Source of the DNA: an uncultured Clostridia bacterium
GTDB lineage: Bacteria > Bacillota > Clostridia > UBA1381
Direction: 5' to 3'
DNA: 33,985 nucleotides
NCBI GenBank assembly: GCA_947626045.1
Contig: CANQQS010000011.1
Span: forward strand, 1-33,985
Shown one piece after another: positions 22,274 to 29,664 of this stretch. The position numbers were made by a program, and so were the translations under genes. Each line of letters opens with the position of its first letter. Position 1 is the stretch's first letter. Under the pieces are notes generated by a model that saw nothing but the letters and a program-made list of their open reading frames with translations, was not told where the DNA came from and did no database searches.

Positions 22274-23665
22274 TTAGCCCTGAATATCTTTGTCAATCGC
22301 TTCAGCCGCAGCCTTACCCGCACCCATCGCGAGTATAACCGTAGCCGCGCCCGTTACGACGTCGCCGCCAGCGTTTACATGGTCGCGCGACGTTTTGCCG
22401 GTCGCTTCGTCCGCTATAATGCAGCCTTTGCGGTTTGTTTCAAGACCTTTTGTTGTCTTTCTTATAAGCGGGTTCGGCGTCTGACCGATTGCCACGATAA
22501 CAGTATCAATATCGAGTATCTCCTCGCTGCCCTCAACGGGTACGGGTCTGCGTCTGCCGCTGTCGTCAGGTTCGCCAAGCTCCATATGTATGACCTCAAT
22601 ATTCGTTACCCAGCCGTCCTCATTGCCGATAAATCTTGTCGGGTTCTGAAGCAGCTTAAATACAATACCTTCTTCCTCGGCATGGTGAACCTCCTCGGCT
22701 CTCGCGGGAAGCTCCTCCTTGCCGCGTCTGTATACAATATAAACGTTCTCCGCGCCGAGACGCTTCGCGCTTCTCGCAGCGTCCATGGCGACGTTGCCGC
22801 CGCCGAGTACCGCAACATTTTTGCCGACGTACACAGGCGTGTCGTATTCGGGGAACTTGTACCCCTTCATAAGATTTATTCTCGTAAGGAACTCGTTCGC
22901 GCTGTACACGCCGTTGAGACTTTCACCCTCAATACCCATGAAAGAGGGGAGACCCGCGCCGCTGCCGATATAAACGGCGTCGTAACCCATCTCGTCAAAC
23001 AGCTCGTCTATCATTATCGTCTTGCCGATAATAACGTTCGTCTGAATATCAACGCCCATGGCGCGCAGATTGTCGATTTCCTTCTGCACAATATCCTTCG
23101 GCAGTCTGAACTCCGGTATTCCGTACATAAGCACGCCGCCCGCGGTGTGGAACGCCTCGAAAACCGTTACCTTATAGCCGCGCTTCGCGAGGTCGCCGGC
23201 AGCCGTAAGTCCCGAGGGGCCGCTTCCGACAACTGCAACCTTTTTACCGTTCGGCTCCGGCACTTCTATTTTATCTTCCACATGCTGCATATGCCAGTCA
23301 GCCGCGAAACGCTCAAGTCTGCCGATACCGACACTTTCCTGTTTGATACCGCGTACGCACTTCGCCTCGCACTGCTTCTCCTGCGGACACACTCTGCCGC
23401 ATACGGCGGGGAGAGCGTTCGTTTCCTTAATCTTCCGGTACGCGCCCTCAAAATCACCCTCGGCTATACGCTCGATAAATTCGGGTATTTTGACGCTTAC
23501 GGGGCAGCCCTGCATACACGGTCTGTTTTTGCAGTTAAGGCATCTCTTTGCCTCGTCTATTGCCATTTCTTCGGTGTAACCCGTGGTTACTTCGAGGAAG
23601 TTTTTGTTTCTCTCATTGGGACATTGCTCCGGCATCGGATTTTTGTCCGGTCTCATATTAGGCAT
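22274..23665 (-). CDS. nfnB: NfnB: NADPH-binding large subunit of NADH-dependent reduced ferredoxin:NADP+ oxidoreductase (GltD/GltA-like)
   Basis: The large flavoprotein of the electron-bifurcating NfnAB complex, homologous to the small subunit of glutamate synthase. The 463-residue protein has an N-terminal 4Fe-4S region (CLNCKNRPCMQGCPV, then CGRVCPQEKQCEAKC), an FAD Rossmann motif (VVGSGPSGLTAAGDLAKRGY), an NADPH motif (VAVLGGGNVAMDAARSAKRLG, then VYRRGKEELPA) and C-terminal NAGGDVVTGAATVILAMGAGK. Alone it could be called GltD, but nfnA lies immediately upstream (four bases) and no glutamate synthase large subunit is present, so NfnB is favoured. The track start at 23731 lies inside nfnA; the ATG at 23665 has AGGAGG nine bases upstream. 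It probably regenerates NADPH from ferredoxin reduced by PFOR. Confidence 0.92.
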   Translation of the reverse strand: MPNMRPDKNPMPEQCPNERNKNFLEVTTGYTEEMAIDEAKRCLNCKNRPCMQGCPVSVKIPEFIERIAEGDFEGAYRKIKETNALPAVCGRVCPQEKQCEAKCVRGIKQESVGIGRLERFAADWHMQHVEDKIEVPEPNGKKVAVVGSGPSGLTAAGDLAKRGYKVTVFEAFHTAGGVLMYGIPEFRLPKDIVQKEIDNLRAMGVDIQTNVIIGKTIMIDELFDEMGYDAVYIGSGAGLPSFMGIEGESLNGVYSANEFLTRINLMKGYKFPEYDTPVYVGKNVAVLGGGNVAMDAARSAKRLGAENVYIVYRRGKEELPARAEEVHHAEEEGIVFKLLQNPTRFIGNEDGWVTNIEVIHMELGEPDDSGRRRPVPVEGSEEILDIDTVIVAIGQTPNPLIRKTTKGLETNRKGCIIADEATGKTSRDHVNAGGDVVTGAATVILAMGAGKAAAEAIDKDIQG

Positions 23666-23669
23666 AGTC

Positions 23670-24521
23670 TCAATCCTCCTTATTTGTTCTGCCGATACGG
23701 CAATGACCCTCGGCACACGACCTTTTCTCATAGTCCGCGAACATTCTTCCGCGCTTCATCGCGCTGTCCCAGTCAACCTTGTGACCGTCGAAGTCGGGGC
23801 CGTCAACGCACGCAAACTTTGTCTCGCCGCCGACGATAACGCGACAGCCGCCGCACATTCCTGTGCCGTCTATCATTACGGGGTTCATCGAAACCATAGT
23901 AGGTATGCCGTAGGGCTCTGTCACCTTGCATACGAATTTCATCATAACGAGCGGACCTATCGCGATTACCTCATCAAATTTTTCACCCGCGTCAATCTCC
24001 TTTTGAAGCATATCGGTGACAAAACCCTTGTTGCCGTTCGAACCGTCGTCGGTCGCGATAATGAGCTTGTCGGCAACTTCCTTAAGCTCATCCTCAAGAA
24101 TTATAAGCTCCTTGTTTCTAAAGCCGGTGATAACCGTGACGTTCGCGCCGAGCTTGTGGAGCTTCTTAGCCTGCGGATACGCGATAGCCGTACCGAGACC
24201 GCCGCCTATTACGGCAACCTTCTTCTTACCCTCGAGCGGAGTGGGGGTGCCGAGTGGGCCGGCAAAGTCGAGCAAGTATTCGCCAGCCTCAACCTTCGAT
24301 AAATCCTGCGTCGTTTTTCCGACAATCTGAACGATTATCGTAACGGTACCCTTCTCGCGGTCATAGTCGTTGATTGTGAACGGCACTCTTTCGCCATACT
24401 CGTCAATTCTTAAAATGATGAACTGACCCGGCTCTGCCTTTTTCGCAATTAAAGGCGCCTCAACCTCCATAAGGAAGATTGTCGGATTTAAAACCTCTTT
24501 TCTTACTACCTTGTAAGCCAT
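23670..24521 (-). CDS. nfnA: NfnA: NADH-binding small subunit (sulfide/dihydroorotate dehydrogenase-like FAD/NAD protein)
   Basis: The partner of NfnB; binds FAD, NAD(H) and a 2Fe-2S cluster and carries out the bifurcating chemistry. The 283-residue protein has an FAD-binding barrel (PGQFIILRIDEYGERVPFTI), an NAD domain (VAVIGGGLGTAIAYPQAKKL) and a C-terminal cluster motif: Asp218 ... Cys223-G-G-Cys226 and Cys238 (MCGGCRV, FACVDGPDFDGH). Known NfnA structures use three Cys and one Asp for the 2Fe-2S cluster, which fits. Proteins annotated PyrK or SudB are close relatives, but no dihydroorotate dehydrogenase gene is adjacent. RBS GAGGTGA precedes the ATG. The -35 of its predicted promoter is inside the 3' end of rluA. 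Confidence 0.92.
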   Translation of the reverse strand: MAYKVVRKEVLNPTIFLMEVEAPLIAKKAEPGQFIILRIDEYGERVPFTINDYDREKGTVTIIVQIVGKTTQDLSKVEAGEYLLDFAGPLGTPTPLEGKKKVAVIGGGLGTAIAYPQAKKLHKLGANVTVITGFRNKELIILEDELKEVADKLIIATDDGSNGNKGFVTDMLQKEIDAGEKFDEVIAIGPLVMMKFVCKVTEPYGIPTMVSMNPVMIDGTGMCGGCRVIVGGETKFACVDGPDFDGHKVDWDSAMKRGRMFADYEKRSCAEGHCRIGRTNKED

Positions 24522-24569
24522 TTATTTCACCTCTGTAAAAATAATTCACGTTTTTTCGCTTCACCTTTT

Positions 24570-24598
24570 ATGATAACATATTATCACGTTTTTTTCAA
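24570..24598 (-). promoter_or_regulatory. SigA promoter of nfnAB overlapping a Rex-like palindrome
   Basis: On the minus strand TTGAAA (plus 24593-24598) and TATCAT (24570-24575) are 17 bp apart. The 18-base imperfect palindrome ATGATAA-CATA-TTATCAC (24570-24587) covers the -10 and part of the spacer and also the rluA stop codon. Its 7-4-7 layout matches the clostridial Rex operator form TTGTTAA-N4-TTAACAA at 10 of 14 positions. Confidence 0.6.
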
Positions 24599-25498
24599 TG
24601 CTTTTTGACTTACTTTTTTTATAAATTCTTCCATATCCGTCGGAATTTTGCTTGTAAATTCAATCACATTTCCGGTTACGGGGTGCGTAAAGCGTATATA
24701 ACTTGAATGAAGCATCTGACGGGGAACAAGAGCCTTGTTTTCCTCGCCGTACAGCCAGTCACCCGCGAGCGGATGACCTATGTGCGCCATGTGTACGCGT
24801 ATCTGGTGCGTGCGCCCCGTTTCAAGCGACATTTCAAGCACGGTGTAATCGCCGAGCCTGTCAATAACCCTGTAATGCGTCACAGCCTCGTGACCCGCCG
24901 CGCTCACGCACCGCTCTATCGCGCTGCCTTCCTTGCGCGCGATCGGCGCGTTCACCGTACCGTCCTCCGCAATATCGCCGCACACGACGCATATATATTT
25001 TCTTTGAAGCTCGCCCTCGGAAATTTCATCGGCGAGCCGCGCATGCGCGTAGCTGTTTTTCGCGACTGCCATAAGCCCCGACGTGTCTTTGTCGAGACGG
25101 TTCACCGCGCGGAAAAGATGCTCCTCACCGCGCGATAGGTAGTGGTACATAACCGCGTTCGCGAGCGAGTTTTCGTAGTTTCCGACCGATATGTGCGTCG
25201 GCATTGCGGGCGGCTTGTTCACAATTAAAACGTCCTCGTCCTCGTACACAATATCAATCGGTATGTTTACGGGCGTAATATTCTCTGACGCTTTATCGCG
25301 CATCGTTACCGTCACCACGTCGTCCGACTTTACCGTGTCAACCGTTCTTATATGACTTCCGTTCAGCTTAAGACCATCGGGCGCGAGCCTAAGCTCCTTT
25401 ATGAGTGACGTTGACATTTTAAAGTGATGCCGCAGCACAGTCATAACCGTTTCACCGTCAAACTGCGGTTCGACGGCGTATTCAAGCACGCGTTCCAT
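24584..25498 (-). CDS. RluA-family 23S/tRNA pseudouridine synthase
   Basis: Isomerises specific uridines in RNA to pseudouridine. The 304-residue protein has an N-terminal S4-like RNA-binding region (about 14-70) and a catalytic domain with VLIVNKPPAMPTHIS and the active-site motif NRLDKDTSGLMAVAKN, where Asp136 is the nucleophile (Asn replaces the more common His at the first position). LETGRTHQIRVHMAHIGHPLAGDWLYG is the conserved C-terminal block. Which RluA/C/D subtype and target site apply cannot be settled by eye. Its ATG overlaps the CpXC stop codon by one base (TGATG), so the two are translationally coupled. The stop codon lies in the palindrome upstream of nfnA. Confidence 0.93.
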   Translation of the reverse strand: MERVLEYAVEPQFDGETVMTVLRHHFKMSTSLIKELRLAPDGLKLNGSHIRTVDTVKSDDVVTVTMRDKASENITPVNIPIDIVYEDEDVLIVNKPPAMPTHISVGNYENSLANAVMYHYLSRGEEHLFRAVNRLDKDTSGLMAVAKNSYAHARLADEISEGELQRKYICVVCGDIAEDGTVNAPIARKEGSAIERCVSAAGHEAVTHYRVIDRLGDYTVLEMSLETGRTHQIRVHMAHIGHPLAGDWLYGEENKALVPRQMLHSSYIRFTHPVTGNVIEFTSKIPTDMEEFIKKVSQKALKKT

Positions 25499-26163
25499 CA
25501 GTTGTTAAAGCCCTGCAAAAGCTTTGTTGCGTACGCGCCGTCAACCTGCTCCCAGTCGAAGCTGTACGGCTTAACGCCCGACTCGCGCAGACTTGTATCG
25601 ACCGTTTTATACGTTGCAATCGGCACGCGCGAGGTATACGTCTGATTTTCTCTCGCGTCGTAGATCATAAACTCTATCTCGTCGCCGTCGCGCTTGCCGA
25701 AGCGGCACACCCTGTCAACGCTCTTGTCAATATCCTGCGATAAAATCATCAGCTTTATCATTTCTACCGTCTTGTCGTTCATGCCGTTGTCGAAAATCAA
25801 TATCTTTTCCAAAAGCTCGTTGTAATCGGTCACAAACCGCAGATTGTAGCCTTCGAGCTTACTAAGCTCACCCGACTCTTTCGAGGTTTTCCTGATATTG
25901 TCGAAAAGCTGTGACTTTAATATCGGATCATTACACGGCGAGAACGAAACCATAAGCTGCTTTTCCTCGTCGTGGTAAAGCATCGGCGTCGGCATAAGCG
26001 CCGCGTGACCGCATGACGGACAGCGGAACATATTAACCTGACCGTGCAGCAAATCCTGCTTTAAATCCGCGCTGTCGCTCACCGTGACGGAGTTCCATAC
26101 GGTCACGTCCGTCATTTGTCCGCACTTCGGACAGCGCACGTTTTGCTTTGAATTAAGACTCAT
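25498..26163 (-). CDS. CpXC domain protein, zinc-ribbon-like
   Basis: A 221-residue protein with an N-terminal CpXC-type domain: two pairs of cysteines (CPKCGQMTDVTVWNSV and FRCPSCGHAALMPTPMLYHD) that probably bind zinc, followed by a beta-rich segment. The rest is mostly alpha-helical (LEGYNLRFVTDYNELLEKILIFDNGMNDKTVEMIKLM) and then a short beta-rich C-terminal part (RDGDEIEFMIYDARENQTYTSR). CpXC proteins are widespread in Clostridia but have no established function. It overlaps the upstream PLP-enzyme gene by four bases (ATGA) and rluA by one base, so it is translated as the middle member of a tight three-gene operon. Confidence 0.85.
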   Translation of the reverse strand: MSLNSKQNVRCPKCGQMTDVTVWNSVTVSDSADLKQDLLHGQVNMFRCPSCGHAALMPTPMLYHDEEKQLMVSFSPCNDPILKSQLFDNIRKTSKESGELSKLEGYNLRFVTDYNELLEKILIFDNGMNDKTVEMIKLMILSQDIDKSVDRVCRFGKRDGDEIEFMIYDARENQTYTSRVPIATYKTVDTSLRESGVKPYSFDWEQVDGAYATKLLQGFNN

Positions 26164-27449
26164 TTACTATCAGCCTTTCTTATCATATTATCGGCGGCGA
26201 CGATTATACCGAGCTTCGCGCTCTCGTACGTCAGACCGCCCTGCATGTACGCGATGTACGGCGGCTTAATGGGACCGTCGGCGCTAAGCTCTATCGACGC
26301 GCCCTGTGTGAACGCGCCCGCTGCCATTATAACCTTGTCGCTGTAACCCGGCATATCCCACGGCTCGGGCGTTACAAAGCTGTCAACCGGCGCACCCTTC
26401 TGTATGCCTTGACAGAACCTGATTAAATCGTCCTCGTTGCCGAACTTCACGGCTTGTATAATATCGTGGCGCACCTCGTTAGGCTTCGGACTTACCTCAT
26501 AGCCGAGCTTTTCAAATACCGCGCTGCACAGCACAGCCGCCTTCATAGCCTGCGCCACCGTATGCGGCGCCATAAAAAGCCCCTGAAAAAGCTGACGGTT
26601 AAAGCCGAGCGACGCGCCCGCCTCCTTACCGATACCGACCGACGTAAGACGGTAGGCGCAAAGCTCCACATACCGCTTTTTACCGGCGATGTAGCCGCCC
26701 GTAGGCGCAAGACCGCCGCCGGGGTTTTTAATGAGCGAGCCGGCAACAAGATCCGCGCCGTAATGCGTCGGCTCCTCCGTGTCGGCAAACTCGCCGTAGC
26801 AGTTGTCCACAATACAAATCGTGTCGGGGGAGATACCCTTTATAAATGAGATAATCTCTCCTATTTCAGCCGCGCTGTACGTCGATCTGTCGCCGTAACC
26901 CTTGCTGCGCTGTATCGTTACGGCTTTGATCGGCTTTGACGTAAGAACCTTTTTTATCTTTTCAAAGTCGGGCGTGCCGTCACTTAAAAAGTCGGCTTCA
27001 ATATAATCCACGCCGAAATCGCACAGCGAGCCGTCGCCCGTTTTGCCGCCGATACCGATTACCTCGGTAAGAGTGTCATACGGTCTGCCCGTGACGGCAA
27101 ACAGCGTATCGCCCGGACGCAGCACGGCGAAAAGAGTCGTTGAAATGGTGTGCGTGCCGGAAATGAAATTATGGCGCACAAGCGCGTTCTCCGCGCCGAA
27201 TATATCGGCGTACACCTTATCGAGCGTGTCGCGCCCTATATCGTCGTAGCCGTAACCCGTTGTCGGCATAAAATGCGTGTCCGACACGCGGTTATCGGCA
27301 AACGCCTTCATAACGCGCAGCTGGTTTATTTCCGCAATCTCGTCTATCCGCGCAAAACTCTCGCGAACCTCGCGCTCCGCCTCGTCCACAACACTAAGTG
27401 TTTTCTCCGATATGCCGAAGCTGTCTTTTATATACGTGTTTTTATCCAT
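26160..27449 (-). CDS. ynbB: Methionine gamma-lyase-like PLP enzyme, aluminium-resistance/YnbB family
   Basis: A fold-type I pyridoxal-phosphate enzyme of 429 residues related to cystathionine/methionine gamma-lyases. Conserved blocks: FMPTTGYGYDDIGRDTLDKVYADIFGAE, the PLP-phosphate region HNFISGTHTISTTLFAVLRPGD, IVDNCYGEF with the Asp that contacts the pyridine nitrogen, and the Schiff-base lysine in GSLIKNPGGGLAPTGGYIAG. The family is often labelled aluminium resistance protein after one phenotype; its substrate is not established. The ATG at 27449 is chosen over the TTG at 27455 because AAAGGA is seven bases before the ATG. A clear promoter lies upstream. It leads the operon with the CpXC protein and RluA. 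Confidence 0.9.
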   Translation of the reverse strand: MDKNTYIKDSFGISEKTLSVVDEAEREVRESFARIDEIAEINQLRVMKAFADNRVSDTHFMPTTGYGYDDIGRDTLDKVYADIFGAENALVRHNFISGTHTISTTLFAVLRPGDTLFAVTGRPYDTLTEVIGIGGKTGDGSLCDFGVDYIEADFLSDGTPDFEKIKKVLTSKPIKAVTIQRSKGYGDRSTYSAAEIGEIISFIKGISPDTICIVDNCYGEFADTEEPTHYGADLVAGSLIKNPGGGLAPTGGYIAGKKRYVELCAYRLTSVGIGKEAGASLGFNRQLFQGLFMAPHTVAQAMKAAVLCSAVFEKLGYEVSPKPNEVRHDIIQAVKFGNEDDLIRFCQGIQKGAPVDSFVTPEPWDMPGYSDKVIMAAGAFTQGASIELSADGPIKPPYIAYMQGGLTYESAKLGIIVAADNMIRKADSK

Positions 27450-27484
27450 AACCAAAATCCTTTCGGTATCTTATTAACCCAATA

Positions 27485-27513
27485 AGTATACCATTTATAC
27501 CGCGCCGCGTCAA
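27485..27513 (-). promoter_or_regulatory. SigA promoter of the ynbB-CpXC-rluA operon
   Basis: On the minus strand TTGACG (plus 27508-27513), a 17-bp spacer and TATACT (27485-27490). The first bases of the -35 box lie at the end of the T tract of the rhaB terminator, so the two units abut with no spare sequence. Confidence 0.8.
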
Positions 27514-27543
27514 GAAAAAAGAACGCCGCTTTTTGCGGCGTTC
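27511..27543 (-). terminator. Intrinsic terminator of rhaB
   Basis: On the minus strand GAACGCCGC-AAAAA-GCGGCGTTC is followed by TTTTTTCTTG. It starts about 14 bases after the rhaB stop codon. Confidence 0.92.
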
Positions 27544-27556
27544 CTTGCGTAACACA

Positions 27557-29044
27557 TTATATGCTCTTAATAATCTTGAGCCACTTCTCATACGCTGCGT
27601 CCCATGCCTCACTGTCCTGCGGCTCGTAGGTAGCAATGTCGAAGGAGTTTCTTACGACCTTGCGCCCCTCGTTTATGTCCTTAATCGCGCCCATAGCCAT
27701 AGCCTGCACGATTACGTTGCCGATACTCGTCGCTTCAACGGGCCCGGTGCTTACCGTTCTCTTTGTGGCGTTCGCGGTGAACTGGCAAATCATCTTGTCC
27801 TTAATTCCGCCGCCCACGATGTTTACGACATTGTACTTGTTGCCCGTAACGGCTTCCATACCCTCAACCGTCTGGCGGTACTTAAACGCGAGGCTCTGCG
27901 CGATACATCTTACAACATCGCCCTTTGTTTCGGGTACCTTCTGACCGGTCTTTGCGCAGTAATCCTTAATGCGCTGCGGCATGTTGCCCGGCGTCTGGAA
28001 CGCGGGGTAGTCGGGGTCTATGAGGCTCGCAAACGGCTCGGCGGCATTTGCCTGTCTTTCAAGCTCGTCGAAGCTCAAAAGCTCGCCCTCTCTGTCCCAC
28101 TGACGGCGGCTCTCCTGAATGAGCCACAGTCCCATGATATTTTTAAGGAAGCGTATTGTCTTGCTTACGCCGCCCTCGTTTGTGAAGTTGTACTCAAACG
28201 CACCGTCCGACGTGTTGGGTTTGTCAAGCTCCACGCCCATAAGTGACCACGTGCCTGACGAAATGTATATAAAGTCCTTCTGATCCACAACCGGCACAGA
28301 CGCTACAGCGCTGCCCGTATCGTGCGACGCGACCGCCACGACGGGAACCTCCGCGATACCGAGTTCCTCCGCAAGCTCCTTTTTAACCGTTCCGACGATC
28401 TCACCGGGGAATATAACCTCGGTCAGAATATCGGTCGGTATACCCATTTTTTCGAGCATATCGTACGACCACTCATACTTTTCACTGTTATAGAACTGCG
28501 TCGTGGACGCGTTTGTGTACTCCGTCTTTTTAACGCCCGTGAGGAAGAAGTTAAAGAGGTCGGGCATCATAAGCATTGTTTTTGCGTTTTTGAGCGACGT
28601 GCTGCCGGAGAGCTTTTCGGAAAGGAGCTGATAGAGCGTGTTGAACCAGTTAAACGCTATACCCGTTTCCTTAAAGATTTTCTCCTTCGGAACGAGCTTA
28701 AACGCCTCGTCGTACATACCCTCGGTGCGCGTGTCGCGGTAATGGTAGGGATTGCCCAAAAGCTTGTCATGCTCGTCCAAAAGACCGTAGTCGACCGCCC
28801 AAGTGTCGATACCGATACAGTCTATATCGCGGTCGCCGGAGTTCGCACACTTTAATATGCCCTGCTTGATCTCAAAAAACAGTCTCAAAACGTCCCAGTG
28901 CAAATCGCCGTTGATATTTACCGGGTCGTTTGAGAAACGGTGCTTTTCCTCCAGTGTGATTTTCTCACCGTCAAACTTCGCCAGCATGGCTCTTCCCGAG
29001 GATGCGCCGAAGTCAAACGCCAGAAATTTGTATGTCTTGCCCAT
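27557..29044 (-). CDS. rhaB: Rhamnulokinase (FGGY carbohydrate kinase family)
   Basis: Phosphorylates L-rhamnulose at C1 with ATP in rhamnose catabolism. The 495-residue protein has the two FGGY domains. The first starts with the phosphate-binding FLAFDFGASSGRAMLAKF and includes DTWAVDYGLLDEHDKLLGNPYHYRD, typical of RhaB. The second includes ASHDTGSAVASVPV, ISSGTWSLMGVELD and the adenosine-binding VNIVGGGIKDKMICQFTANATKR. The track adds 32 residues upstream, but these cover the promoter and lack RBS support; the ATG at 29044 follows AGAGGAGTG. No other rhamnose genes (isomerase, aldolase, transporter) are in the window, so it acts as a single-gene unit here with its own promoter and terminator. 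Use on a related deoxysugar is possible. Confidence 0.92.
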   Translation of the reverse strand: MGKTYKFLAFDFGASSGRAMLAKFDGEKITLEEKHRFSNDPVNINGDLHWDVLRLFFEIKQGILKCANSGDRDIDCIGIDTWAVDYGLLDEHDKLLGNPYHYRDTRTEGMYDEAFKLVPKEKIFKETGIAFNWFNTLYQLLSEKLSGSTSLKNAKTMLMMPDLFNFFLTGVKKTEYTNASTTQFYNSEKYEWSYDMLEKMGIPTDILTEVIFPGEIVGTVKKELAEELGIAEVPVVAVASHDTGSAVASVPVVDQKDFIYISSGTWSLMGVELDKPNTSDGAFEYNFTNEGGVSKTIRFLKNIMGLWLIQESRRQWDREGELLSFDELERQANAAEPFASLIDPDYPAFQTPGNMPQRIKDYCAKTGQKVPETKGDVVRCIAQSLAFKYRQTVEGMEAVTGNKYNVVNIVGGGIKDKMICQFTANATKRTVSTGPVEATSIGNVIVQAMAMGAIKDINEGRKVVRNSFDIATYEPQDSEAWDAAYEKWLKIIKSI

Positions 29045-29070
29045 AATACACTCCTCTTTTCTTTTAAATA

Positions 29071-29079
29071 TGTTCAATA
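29071..29079 (-). promoter_or_regulatory. TATTGAACA motif at the rhaB start site (candidate operator)
   Basis: On the minus strand TATTGAACA begins five bases after the rhaB -10 box. The same nine bases occur at the start site of the divergent gene (29194-29202). They may be sites for one regulator of both units. Confidence 0.4.
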
Positions 29080-29084
29080 AATTA

Positions 29085-29113
29085 ATTGTATCATAGCATG
29101 GTAAAATTGTCAA
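29085..29113 (-). promoter_or_regulatory. SigA promoter of rhaB
   Basis: On the minus strand TTGACA (plus 29108-29113), a 17-bp spacer and TACAAT (29085-29090), about 20 bases upstream of the RBS. Confidence 0.87.
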
Positions 29114-29156
29114 TATTATACAATAAGAAATATACATCAATTAAATTTTAAACATC

Positions 29157-29185
29157 TTGATTTTTTAAAAATTATATGGTAAAAT
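29157..29185 (+). promoter_or_regulatory. SigA promoter of the 98-residue protein gene
   Basis: TTGATT (29157-29162), a 17-bp spacer and TAAAAT (29180-29185), divergent from the rhaB promoter with a 43-bp gap between the two -35 boxes. Confidence 0.75.
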
Positions 29186-29193
29186 ATATCTAA

Positions 29194-29205
29194 TATTGAA
29201 CAATA
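29194..29205 (+). promoter_or_regulatory. Palindrome TATTGAACAATA at the transcription start (candidate operator)
   Basis: Perfect 5-bp arms around AA, placed at the predicted start of the 98-residue gene. It shares TATTGAACA with the rhaB start region. A repressor bound here would block transcription; the regulator is unknown. Confidence 0.45.
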
Positions 29206-29223
29206 AGGAAAGGAGGAGCATGA

Positions 29224-29520
29224 ATGGCTGCGGCAAAAAAGAAAAAGCTGTTGATGTACAAAGGGAAGCCGCTTATAAGATGCGGCGACAGAATATATTA
29301 CGGAAACCTTGAGGATAAGTGTATTCTCGCGCTCGATATTGTGGAAAGTAAAGACCGCAATGGCGCGAAGGAAACTACAAAGGTAAAGGTTCAGGTCATG
29401 GACAACACAGGCGAGTTCGGAAAGGGTCAGATATACAGAAAAGGCGAGAGAGAAAATTTATATATGGCGCTTGACATAGGCGAGTGGTGGCTTAAGGACG
29501 CGCTTAATATGATAGGCTGA
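29224..29520 (+). CDS. Conserved-looking hypothetical protein, 98 residues
   Basis: A basic N terminus (MAAAKKKKLLMYKGKPLIRCGD) leads into a beta-rich domain (RIYYGNLEDKCILALDIVES, then TKVKVQVMDNTGEFGKGQIYRKGE) and a short amphipathic C-terminal helix (GEWWLKDALNMIG). There is no signal peptide or membrane segment, so it is cytosolic. The opening KGKPLIRCGDRIYYGNLEDK is reminiscent of small uncharacterised clostridial proteins I have seen, but I can assign no function. Strong RBS (AAGGAGGAG), its own promoter and a terminator-like hairpin behind it show that it is a real gene. Divergent from rhaB and possibly co-regulated with it. Confidence 0.8.
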   Translation: MAAAKKKKLLMYKGKPLIRCGDRIYYGNLEDKCILALDIVESKDRNGAKETTKVKVQVMDNTGEFGKGQIYRKGERENLYMALDIGEWWLKDALNMIG

Positions 29521-29534
29521 TTAAATCCGACAGT

Positions 29535-29566
29535 AATACCCGATGCGCACGCGTCGGGTATTTGTT
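29535..29566 (+). terminator. Terminator-like hairpin after the 98-residue gene
   Basis: AATACCCGA / TCGGGTATT around a G/C-rich loop, followed by TTGTTAT. The T tract is short, so read-through toward 29665 is possible. Confidence 0.65.
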
Positions 29567-29664
29567 ATAATAAGCGCGGCGGAAAAAAATTCGACCAAAA
29601 CGGCAATGACTGTGCTATCATACATTTCAAATCAAAAATATATTTATGAAGGAGCGGATGCGTT

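Noticed and set aside
22274-23665. Calling the large flavoprotein glutamate synthase small subunit (GltD)
   Set aside because: No large subunit is present and nfnA is immediately upstream, so NfnB is the better name.
22379-23839. 486-residue plus-strand ORF
   Set aside because: It is antisense to nfnB, which has full domain signatures and an RBS; the plus-strand translation is Arg/His-rich shadow sequence.
29045-29140. 32-residue N-terminal extension of rhamnulokinase
   Set aside because: It covers the rhaB promoter, whereas the ATG at 29044 has an RBS and yields the usual FGGY N terminus.
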